Of a stretch of DNA of 7,284 nt, positions 1 to 5,074 are shown one piece after another. The notes beneath the pieces are model-generated. The model searched no databases and had not been told where the DNA came from. It saw nothing but the letters and a program-made list of their open reading frames with translations. Origin of the DNA: an uncultured Eubacterium sp. (GTDB lineage Bacteria; Bacillota; Clostridia; Peptostreptococcales; Anaerovoracaceae). The DNA lies in NCBI GenBank assembly GCA_947367725.1, contig CANBFZ010000083.1, positions 1 to 7,284 on the forward strand, read 5' to 3'. The first letter of the stretch is position 1. Each line of letters starts with the position of its first letter. The position numbers and the translations under genes are program-made.

Positions 1-1337
1 ATGCTTTTACCCAGAAAGCAGACTGCAAAGTCGCCAAGTTCGGCGGCACATCTCTTGCCGACGGCGGGCAGTTTAAAAAGTGCGCGGCTATCATCAAAGA
101 AGATGAGGCGAGAAAGTATATCGTTGTATCGGCACCGGGAAAACGGTCTGCTGATGACGTGAAAGTGACGGATTTGCTCATCTCCTGCACCGAAAATAAG
201 GGTGAACAGGCGGAAGAAATTCTCGCCAAGATTCAGTCCAGATATAAAGTTTTGGTCAGAGGACTGGGCGTTAAAATAGACATTGATGAGGAGTTTAGCA
301 GAATTCGGGCGGCTCTGGGCGATGAATCCAGGAAGGATTACATCATCAGCAGAGGGGAATATCTCAACGCAAAGATTATGGCGGCATACCTGGAAGCTGA
401 TTTTATCGATGCCGAAGGACATATTTTCCTAAAAGAAGACGGCACCTACGATGAGGAAAAGACTAAGTCGGTGCTTGGTAAAGCTCTGGCAGAAACGAAA
501 AGAGCAGTGCTTCCGGGTTTTTACGCAAGCCTTCCTTGCGGTGCAGTGAAAACCTTTGCGCGGGGCGGCTCCGACATTACAGGGGCTGTCGTCGCCGCAG
601 TAGCCGGCGCGGACCTTTACGAAAACTGGACCGATGTGTCAGGACTTCTCATGGCTGATCCTAGGATTGTGGACAAACCGCGCAGCGTGCCGGTGATTAC
701 CTATAAAGAGCTTCGCGAGCTTTCCTACATGGGCGCGGCGGTGCTTCATGAGGATACGGTTTTTCCTGTAGTAAAACTGGAAATTCCAATTAATATCAGA
801 AATACCAATAAGCCGGAGGACCACGGCACTTTGATTGTAAAGAACGCGGACTATTATCAGTCCAGTCTGGAAATTTCCGGCATTTCCGGAAAGAGGGGCT
901 ATACGGCAATCTTGATAGAAAAAGGAAAGATGAGCGAGGAACCGCAGCTGCGTGCGGAGATTCTGGAAATCTTTGACGAGAGAAAAATTGCGGTCAAGAA
1001 TATCCTGTCCAGCATAGATTCCCTCAATATCATCGTTCATGAATCCGACGTAAGAAACTGCATTTCTGAGCTTACCGAAGAGATCTGGGACAAAGTACCC
1101 CAGGGCACAGTGACTGTAACCAGCGATGTGGCTTTAATCGCTGTCGTCGGACGGGAACTTGGCACTTCACCTGCTGTTGCCGTAAAGGTGCTGGGCGCCC
1201 TTGCCAACCGCAAAATCAACGTAAAACTCATCGACCACGGCGCACAGAAAATCAATATGATGGTCGGCGTGGACAGTGCGGATTACACGGCGGCAGTACA
1301 GGCGATTTATACAGAATTTGCGAAAGTAGAACAGTAA
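1..1337 (+). CDS. Aspartate kinase, YclM/class III type, 5' end outside window
   Basis: Phosphorylates L-aspartate with ATP, the first step to lysine, threonine, methionine and diaminopimelate. The reading frame is open from base 3, giving 444 visible residues. The nucleotide-binding KFGGTS motif is at visible residues 12-17, VVSAPGKR at 41-48, RGGSDITG at 187-194 and ADLYENWTDVSG at 203-214. The C-terminal third (about 290-444) fits the paired ACT regulatory domains of the family. Motifs and order match Bacillus subtilis YclM (about 454 aa), so only a few N-terminal residues are missing. The GTG at 159 is an internal valine: starting there would remove KFGGTS. No ATG, GTG or TTG lies in frame between base 3 and the KFGGTS motif, so the start lies left of the window. 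Feedback control by lysine and/or threonine through the ACT domains is expected from the family; which effector cannot be told here. It is the first visible gene of a tight three-gene run. Confidence 0.95.
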   Translation, partial: AFTQKADCKVAKFGGTSLADGGQFKKCAAIIKEDEARKYIVVSAPGKRSADDVKVTDLLISCTENKGEQAEEILAKIQSRYKVLVRGLGVKIDIDEEFSRIRAALGDESRKDYIISRGEYLNAKIMAAYLEADFIDAEGHIFLKEDGTYDEEKTKSVLGKALAETKRAVLPGFYASLPCGAVKTFARGGSDITGAVVAAVAGADLYENWTDVSGLLMADPRIVDKPRSVPVITYKELRELSYMGAAVLHEDTVFPVVKLEIPINIRNTNKPEDHGTLIVKNADYYQSSLEISGISGKRGYTAILIEKGKMSEEPQLRAEILEIFDERKIAVKNILSSIDSLNIIVHESDVRNCISELTEEIWDKVPQGTVTVTSDVALIAVVGRELGTSPAVAVKVLGALANRKINVKLIDHGAQKINMMVGVDSADYTAAVQAIYTEFAKVEQ

Positions 1338-1340
1338 ACA

Positions 1341-2339
1341 ATGATTATAAAAAAAGCAATTTTACATATTATGGACTTTAACTCGGATATCTGCGTCTTT
1401 TCCCAGAAGGAACTGGAAATCGGTGATTATGGTACGGGTGAGTTCATCGAAAAGCATTTGTCGCGCATTATGGAAGACGGCGCGAAGAAGAAAGGCGAGT
1501 TTTTAGAGTACAGCATTTTGAAACAGACCCTTGAGCGGTATCTTTCCGGAAATATCGACTTTGCGGAGTTTTCCACGGCGGCAGGCAACCTGCTCCACGA
1601 CCAGATTTCACAGGCTGACGAGCCGGAGTCCATGGACTTTCTGGTGTGTCAGTTTACGGAGGAGAGCAGAGAGTACATCGGTCTTCTGCTCCTTCCAAAC
1701 AAAACGGCTTACACCCATCAGGTGGAAAACGGACAGGAGGGTGTTGCCAACAAGATTATCCGCTATTTTACCATGCTGCCGGGAACGAATCAGAAGATTT
1801 CCTGCTATGCGCTCATCGATATGGAGGATTTGTCGGTGATGCTTTGCGACAAGAAAAGAGCCATCAACGGCGACGAGGTCATGGTGCTGCCCGACAAGGT
1901 TCTGCAGTGTACCTACGGTCACTCGGCTCGGGAAACGGTGCGTATGATTAAAAAAATCACCAGCGAGGTGGCAGAGGAATACGGCAGCAATTCAGCTGTG
2001 GCGGTGAGCAGGGCGAAGAACTGTATCATCGAGCGGGCAGAGCAGAACGTACCGTTTACACCGTCGGATCTTTGTGAAGAGGTATTTCACGACAACGAAG
2101 TGATGAAGAAAACCTTCCGCCAGAAGGCGATGGAGGCAGACATGCCGCCGAAGCTTTCTGTGGAAAATCCAAAAGTGGTCAAGAGCATTAGAAGCCACAA
2201 GATAAAAACCGACACCGGCATTGAAATTAAAATCCCGACGGAGTATCTGGAAAACAGCAGATATGTGGAATTTATCAACAATCCGGACGGAACCATTTCC
2301 ATTGCCCTGAAAAATATCGGAAAGATTGTGAACAGATAA
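1341..2339 (+). CDS. Nucleoid-associated protein, NdpA/YejK-like (PF04245)
   Basis: A 332-aa protein of the family typified by Escherichia coli YejK (NdpA, 37-kDa nucleoid-associated protein); members bind DNA, but their role is poorly defined. The N-terminus MIIKKAILHIMDF, the central IGLLLLPNKTAYTHQVE segment (about 113-129) and the C-terminal KIKTDTGIEIKIPTEYL stretch fit the clostridial members, and the length is normal. There is no signal peptide or membrane segment, so it should be cytoplasmic. The start ATG follows the aspartate kinase stop by 3 nt and has only a weak purine-rich upstream stretch (GAAAGTAGAACAG), so translation is probably coupled to the upstream gene. The stop codon directly abuts the DUF1848 start. 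Family assignment is by recognition of the sequence pattern; the cellular role here is unknown. Confidence 0.85.
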   Translation: MIIKKAILHIMDFNSDICVFSQKELEIGDYGTGEFIEKHLSRIMEDGAKKKGEFLEYSILKQTLERYLSGNIDFAEFSTAAGNLLHDQISQADEPESMDFLVCQFTEESREYIGLLLLPNKTAYTHQVENGQEGVANKIIRYFTMLPGTNQKISCYALIDMEDLSVMLCDKKRAINGDEVMVLPDKVLQCTYGHSARETVRMIKKITSEVAEEYGSNSAVAVSRAKNCIIERAEQNVPFTPSDLCEEVFHDNEVMKKTFRQKAMEADMPPKLSVENPKVVKSIRSHKIKTDTGIEIKIPTEYLENSRYVEFINNPDGTISIALKNIGKIVNR

Positions 2340-3275
2340 ATGATTTTAAATACAGGAAACAGAACAGACATACCGGCCTTCTACAGCAAATGGTTTTACC
2401 GCCGCCTGAAAGAAGGCTTTGTCTTTGTTAGAAACCCATATCACCCGCAACAGGTGACGCGTTACCTGTTGGAGCCGGAAACCGTGGACTGCATTACGTT
2501 CTGCACGAAAAATCCAAAGCCCATGCTGGCAGAGCTAGATTTGCTTGCGCCTTTTCGTCAGTTTTGGTCGGTTACTATTACGCCCTACGAAAAGGATATT
2601 GAACCCTATGTGCCGCCGGTAGATGAGGTGCTAGAAAGTTTTCGCGCTTTGTCGCAGCGCGTAGGAAAAGACTGCGTCAGCTGGCGGTACGATCCGATTT
2701 TTATCACGGAAAAGTATTCGGTGGATTTTCATCTTGCCGCCTTTGCACAGATGGCTGAAAAGCTTTCTGGATATACAGAGCACTGCGTGATCAGCTTTCT
2801 AGACCTTTATGATAAGACCAAGCGGAATTTTCCGGAAGGAAAAGCAGTGCCGCGGGAAGAGCGGATGCGGCTAGGCGAAGCATTTGTTCAGCTTGCAGAG
2901 AAAGCGGGCATGACCCTTTATCCTTGTGGGGAGGGGGATGAACTGGCTGAATTTGGTGCGGACTGCAGCGGATGCCAGAGTCAGAACGTGTTGGAAAAAT
3001 CCATGGGATTGCCTATGTCAGTGCCGAAATCAGCTATGACAAGAGAGGGCTGCAGCTGCATTTTGGGCAGTGATATCGGTGCTTATCATACCTGCGGTCA
3101 CGGCTGTCTCTACTGCTATGCCAACTACGATAGAGAGACGGTGGAATACAACATGAAGCAGCACGACCCATTTTCTCCCTTTTTAATCGGAGATTTTATG
3201 GACGGTGATATTATCAAATCTTGCGAGCAGGAAAGCTGGATTCGCTGGCAGATGTCTTTGGACGAGCTGCTGTGA
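2340..3275 (+). CDS. DUF1848 family protein with C-terminal radical-SAM-like Cys cluster
   Basis: A 311-aa protein of DUF1848 (PF08902). Family marks are NRTDIPAFYSKWFYRRL at residues 7-23, VRNPY at 30-34, FCTKNP at 54-59 and SWRYDPI at 114-120. The C-terminal third is rich in cysteine: C196, C209 and C212 (CSGC), C238 and C240 (CSC), then CGHGCLYC at 252-259, which is the CX3CX2C spacing that binds a 4Fe-4S cluster in radical SAM enzymes. In that superfamily the motif normally sits near the N-terminus of the barrel; its C-terminal position is typical of DUF1848 and resembles a permuted arrangement. The reaction is unknown and I do not assign one. The ATG touches the preceding TAA (TAAATG), with only a distant GGAAAG (2319-2324) as a possible ribosome site, so coupled translation is likely. 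The cysteines suggest an oxygen-sensitive protein, fitting an anaerobe. Confidence 0.88.
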   Translation: MILNTGNRTDIPAFYSKWFYRRLKEGFVFVRNPYHPQQVTRYLLEPETVDCITFCTKNPKPMLAELDLLAPFRQFWSVTITPYEKDIEPYVPPVDEVLESFRALSQRVGKDCVSWRYDPIFITEKYSVDFHLAAFAQMAEKLSGYTEHCVISFLDLYDKTKRNFPEGKAVPREERMRLGEAFVQLAEKAGMTLYPCGEGDELAEFGADCSGCQSQNVLEKSMGLPMSVPKSAMTREGCSCILGSDIGAYHTCGHGCLYCYANYDRETVEYNMKQHDPFSPFLIGDFMDGDIIKSCEQESWIRWQMSLDELL

Positions 3276-3309
3276 AAGTACGCGCAAAAATCTTCAGCAG
3301 CATGCTGAC

Positions 3310-3346
3310 ATTGACAAATTTCTGTAATCTACATATTTTTGTCAAT
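3310..3346. repeat. Dyad 1: ATTGACAAA...TTTGTCAAT
   Basis: Perfect 9-bp arms at 3310-3318 and 3338-3346 with a 19-nt AT-rich centre. The TTGAC to GTCAA span is 35 nt (3311-3345), the same as dyads 2 and 4. It is the first of the array and starts 35 nt after the DUF1848 stop. It could be a protein-binding site or an RNA hairpin; it lacks a trailing T-run, so it is not a standard terminator. Confidence 0.75.
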
Positions 3347-3402
3347 AAATAGGGAGAAGCGTTCCATTGGAAGATAAATATTCTGCTTCAGCGTTGCCAA
3401 AA

Positions 3403-3437
3403 TTGACAAAAAACAAGAAATCTATTAATTTTGTCAA
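3403..3437. repeat. Dyad 2: TTGACAAAA...TTTTGTCAA
   Basis: Perfect 9-bp arms at 3403-3411 and 3429-3437 with a 17-nt centre, giving a 35-nt span. The centre contains AACAAGAAAT; a similar AACAAGGAT occurs in dyad 4 and ATAAGAAAT in the loop of dyad 3, so similarity extends beyond the arms and the units may share ancestry. TTGAC lies exactly 92 nt after the TTGAC of dyad 1. Confidence 0.75.
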
Positions 3438-3452
3438 AGTTTCGGGTCAAAA

Positions 3453-3502
3453 ATATTGACTAAATTGACAAAACATAAGAAATTTGTCAATTTAGTCAAT
3501 AT
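3453..3502. repeat. Dyad 3: perfect 20-bp inverted repeat, 10-nt loop
   Basis: Left arm 3453-3472 (ATATTGACTAAATTGACAAA) and right arm 3483-3502 are exact reverse complements, separated by ACATAAGAAA. Each arm holds two half-sites 9 nt apart, so the element can be read as two interleaved TTGAC-N25-GTCAA units (3456-3490 and 3465-3499), the same 35-nt span as the other dyads. It would form a stable though A/U-rich hairpin in RNA. There is no T-run on either side, so an intrinsic terminator is not supported. A further GTCAA at 3446-3450 forms an extra short dyad with TTGAC at 3456-3460. Confidence 0.9.
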
Positions 3503-3546
3503 CGAAGCCCAAAATGATAAAAAAATCACTCATCTGACGCATATTT

Positions 3547-3583
3547 ATTGACAAAACTTAAAAAAAACAAGGATTTTGTCAAT
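3547..3583. repeat. Dyad 4: ATTGACAAAA...TTTTGTCAAT
   Basis: Perfect 10-bp arms at 3547-3556 and 3574-3583 around a 17-nt centre; TTGAC to GTCAA span is 35 nt (3548-3582). The centre holds a run of eight A followed by CAAGGA, resembling the centre of dyad 2. Its TTGAC is 92 nt after the TTGAC at 3456 and 92 nt before the TTGAC at 3640 that forms the racemase -35 box. Confidence 0.78.
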
Positions 3584-3633
3584 GTTATATTTACTCACAA
3601 TCTTTCATACGTTTGCCGTGAATTTCAGTAGAT

Positions 3634-3644
3634 GTCAAATTGAC
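3634..3644. promoter_or_regulatory. Compact dyad GTCAA-A-TTGAC overlapping the -35 box (possible operator)
   Basis: An 11-nt palindrome using the same half-site as the upstream array but in the opposite (inside-out) order. It overlaps the TTGACT -35 element of the racemase promoter by five bases, a placement suited to repression or activation of that promoter. The regulator is not known; the operator role is inference from position. Confidence 0.5.
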
Positions 3645-3668
3645 TTTTTTCACTTGGCGTAGTACACT
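3640..3668 (+). promoter_or_regulatory. Sigma-A-type promoter of the racemase gene
   Basis: TTGACT (3640-3645; 5 of 6 consensus) and TACACT (3663-3668; 4 of 6) are separated by exactly 17 nt. Transcription would start near 3675, leaving a leader of about 34 nt that contains the ribosome binding site. It is the only well-formed promoter I see for 3709-4389. Confidence 0.65.
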
Positions 3669-3694
3669 GAAACAAAATACAATTTATTTCCATC

Positions 3695-3699
3695 GGAGG
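3695..3699 (+). promoter_or_regulatory. Ribosome binding site GGAGG deciding the racemase start
   Basis: GGAGG lies 9 nt before the ATG at 3709. This fixes the start there rather than at the in-frame TTG at 3640, which is part of the -35 box and would add 23 residues with no family similarity. Confidence 0.85.
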
Positions 3700-3708
3700 T
3701 ATTTTATC

Positions 3709-4389
3709 ATGAAAACGATTGGTATGATTGGAGGGCTGTCCTGGCATTCCTCCCTGCAAATGTACGAGTACATAAACAGCTATATTGCTGATGCCCTGGG
3801 CGAGTATAACTGTGCACGCATGGTCTTAGCCAATGTCAATCTGCAGGAAGTTTTCATTACGCGAAAAGACGAGCAGGAACAAGTACTTCTGGAAGGGGCA
3901 CGCCAACTAGAAGCCGCAGGCTGTGATTTTTATATTATCTGCTCCAACACTATGCATAAATATGCCTCATTCCTGCAGTCACATATCAAAACCCCGCTGC
4001 TGCACATTGCAGATGCTACCGCAGATGCAATTTTAAAAAAGGGCATCGATCGCATCGGCCTCATGGGCACCCGTATTACAATGGAAGAAGACTTTTACCG
4101 AGACAGACTGGAGAAAAAAGGGCTGCAGGTTCTGATTCCATCAGAAGAAGAGCGTGCACTGATCGACAAAGTTCTCTACGAAGAAACCGGATTTGGCATC
4201 GTCAAAGAAACCTCATCTGCAGCATTTTATAAAATTGCCCAGGGACTGGTCACACGAGGTGCAGAAGGCGTTATTTTAGGCTGCACGGAAATCGGACTTC
4301 TGATACAGCAGGAACATACAGAAATTCCACTTTTCGATACCACAATCATTCACGGCGAAACCGCCGCAAAAATGGCAATAGAGAACTAA
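3709..4389 (+). CDS. Aspartate/glutamate racemase family protein, YgeA-like
   Basis: A 226-aa cytosolic protein of the Asp/Glu racemase family (PF01177), which interconverts L- and D-amino acids by a cofactor-independent two-cysteine mechanism. The N-terminus MKTIGMIGGLSWHSS and the segments LLHIADATADAI (97-108) and LMGTRITMEEDFYRDRL (118-134) closely follow Escherichia coli YgeA, a broad-specificity racemase. Both expected catalytic cysteines are present: C78 in CSNTMHK and C192 in GCTEIGLL. Length is normal. The ATG is set by a strong GGAGG. The gene has its own promoter and appears monocistronic, followed about 100 nt later by an XRE regulator gene. The exact substrate (Asp, Glu, homoserine or others) cannot be read from sequence. 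It has no evident link to the upstream aspartate kinase other than aspartate itself. Confidence 0.9.
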   Translation: MKTIGMIGGLSWHSSLQMYEYINSYIADALGEYNCARMVLANVNLQEVFITRKDEQEQVLLEGARQLEAAGCDFYIICSNTMHKYASFLQSHIKTPLLHIADATADAILKKGIDRIGLMGTRITMEEDFYRDRLEKKGLQVLIPSEEERALIDKVLYEETGFGIVKETSSAAFYKIAQGLVTRGAEGVILGCTEIGLLIQQEHTEIPLFDTTIIHGETAAKMAIEN

Positions 4390-4391
4390 AA

Positions 4392-4430
4392 AGACCCTCT
4401 TACAGGTCGGTCTGACCCATATACTTTTTT
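4392..4430 (+). terminator. Weak candidate terminator after the racemase gene
   Basis: AGACC (4392-4396) can pair with GGTCT (4409-4413), or GGTC (4405-4408) with GACC (4414-4417), followed after a short gap by six T (4425-4430). The stems are short and the T-run is not adjacent, so termination is only possible. Confidence 0.3.
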
Positions 4431-4432
4431 AC

Positions 4433-4459
4433 TTTACGTTGTTGTTTACTTCATATGAT
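4433..4459 (+). promoter_or_regulatory. Weak candidate promoter for the XRE gene
   Basis: A good -10 match TATGAT (4454-4459) lies 15 nt after a poor -35 match TTTACG (4433-4438). The spacer is short, so this is tentative. A start near 4466 would give a leader of about 22 nt. Confidence 0.3.
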
Positions 4460-4487
4460 TCCAGTTTTGGACTGCACTCAAAAATAG

Positions 4488-4766
4488 ATGACAATGAATT
4501 TCAAAGAATACGATAAAGTGGAAATGGGTGAGCGCATCCGCAAAGCCAGAGAATGCAAAGGGTTCAGTCAGGAATCCCTTGCCGCGCTTCTAGGCATTAC
4601 ACCAAAATTTGTTCGGGATATCGAATGCGGTAACAAAGGAATTTCCATGAAAAACTTTGTTTTACTAATCCAGGTTTTGGATACTTCTGCAGATTATCTG
4701 CTGCTAGGAGAACCTGAGCGACAACAGAAAAAGCTAGTCTGTGAAGTGAAATTCTTTCTCACATAG
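4488..4766 (+). CDS. Small XRE-family helix-turn-helix regulator
   Basis: A 92-aa protein with one HTH_3/XRE DNA-binding domain, about residues 14-72: GERIRKARECKGFSQ, then the recognition region LAALLGITPKFVRDIECGNKGIS, ending in DTSADYLLLGE. This pattern is common in clostridial regulators beginning MNFKEYDK. After LLLGE only 17 residues remain (ending CEVKFFLT), shorter than the roughly 30-residue C-terminal helix region often seen in these proteins. The other two frames do not restore a recognisable tail, so a simple frameshift is not shown. Two ATGs (4488 and 4494) are possible starts; neither has a clear Shine-Dalgarno, and 4494 gives the usual MNFKEYDK start. It is convergent with the tRNA-Arg gene. 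Its target is unknown; the dyads 0.9-1.2 kb upstream are one candidate. Confidence 0.8.
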   Translation: MTMNFKEYDKVEMGERIRKARECKGFSQESLAALLGITPKFVRDIECGNKGISMKNFVLLIQVLDTSADYLLLGEPERQQKKLVCEVKFFLT

Positions 4767-4818
4767 CAGAACTGCCAAAATGCGTGCACCATAAAAATGT
4801 ACCAAATCCTAAAATGCC

Positions 4819-4856
4819 AAAACAAAAAACCACCTTCGCAGGTGGTCTTTTGTTTT
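4819..4856. terminator. Bidirectional intrinsic terminator between XRE gene and tRNA-Arg
   Basis: Perfect 7-bp core ACCACCT (4829-4835) / AGGTGGT (4840-4846) with a 4-nt loop (TCGC on +, GCGA, a GNRA loop, on -). It is flanked by A-rich 4819-4828 and T-rich 4847-4856, which can extend the pairing with one mismatch. Each strand therefore presents a GC-rich stem followed by a T-rich tract. On the - strand it begins directly after the tRNA CCA end; on the + strand it lies 52 nt past the XRE stop. Confidence 0.9.
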
Positions 4857-4932
4857 GGTGCGCCATGAGGGACTCGAACCCCCAACCTTCGCATTCGTAG
4901 TGCGCTACTCTATCCAATTGAGCTAATAGCGC
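4856..4932 (-). tRNA. tRNA-Arg (anticodon ACG), CCA encoded
   Basis: Full cloverleaf on the - strand: acceptor GCGCTAT/ATGGCGC, D stem GCTC/GAGT, anticodon stem GCGCA/TGCGA, loop CTACGAA, T arm GGGGG-TTCGAGT-CCCTC, discriminator A and genomic CCA. The anticodon ACG, with A34 normally deaminated to inosine, reads CGU, CGC and CGA arginine codons. Positions 27-43 form a G-A mismatch; the other anticodon stem pairs are canonical. It has a consensus promoter upstream and a terminator immediately downstream, so it is a single-gene transcription unit. Confidence 0.96.
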
Positions 4933-4959
4933 GCGAACTATCTTCATTCGTACTTTAAT

Positions 4960-4988
4960 ATTATATCGGCTCAGCAGTCATTTGTCAA
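4960..4988 (-). promoter_or_regulatory. Perfect consensus sigma-A promoter of tRNA-Arg
   Basis: On the - strand TTGACA (4988-4983) and TATAAT (4965-4960) are separated by exactly 17 nt: both hexamers and the spacing are ideal. The start would be near 4953, leaving about 20 nt of 5' leader for RNase P to remove. Confidence 0.92.
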
Positions 4989-5074
4989 CTGCAAATTATG
5001 CATTGAACACGATAAATATCAAAAAACAGAAAAGTTTTTAGATACGGCAGCACCGACCCCAATTCAGCAGGGTC

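Larger units (their letters stand above)
3276..3708. other. AT-rich intergenic region with TTGAC/GTCAA dyad array
   Basis: No credible coding region is seen in this 433-nt spacer. Just after the DUF1848 stop is a small stem, TCAGCA (3294-3299) with TGCTGA (3303-3308), lacking a T-run, so not a clear terminator. From 3310 to 3644 there are six TTGAC (starting at 3311, 3403, 3456, 3465, 3548, 3640) and seven GTCAA (3341, 3433, 3446, 3486, 3495, 3578, 3634). They mostly face each other as inverted repeats listed separately. The right end holds the promoter and ribosome binding site of the racemase gene. Base composition is far more A+T rich than the flanking genes. Confidence 0.85.

Noticed and set aside
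639..1040. Antisense open frame of 133 codons within the aspartate kinase gene
   Set aside because: It is a shadow of the well-supported kinase frame, with no ribosome site or recognisable protein family.
3311..3582. The repeated TTGACA motifs read as an array of -35 promoter boxes
   Set aside because: At 17 nt downstream only the first (3311) has even a partial -10 (TATTTT at 3334-3339); the others, on both strands, lack one. The paired inverted layout is better explained as dyads.
3310..3583. CRISPR array
   Set aside because: The arms are short inverted repeats, not direct repeats of 23-40 nt with uniform spacers, and no cas gene is in the window.
3640..3708. Racemase start at the upstream in-frame TTG (3640)
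   Set aside because: That TTG is the -35 box, the extra 23 residues do not resemble the family, and GGAGG is placed correctly for the ATG at 3709.
4388..4932. tRNA-Arg plus XRE gene as the edge of an integrated element
   Set aside because: No second copy of the tRNA 3' end, integrase or other phage or ICE gene is present in the window.
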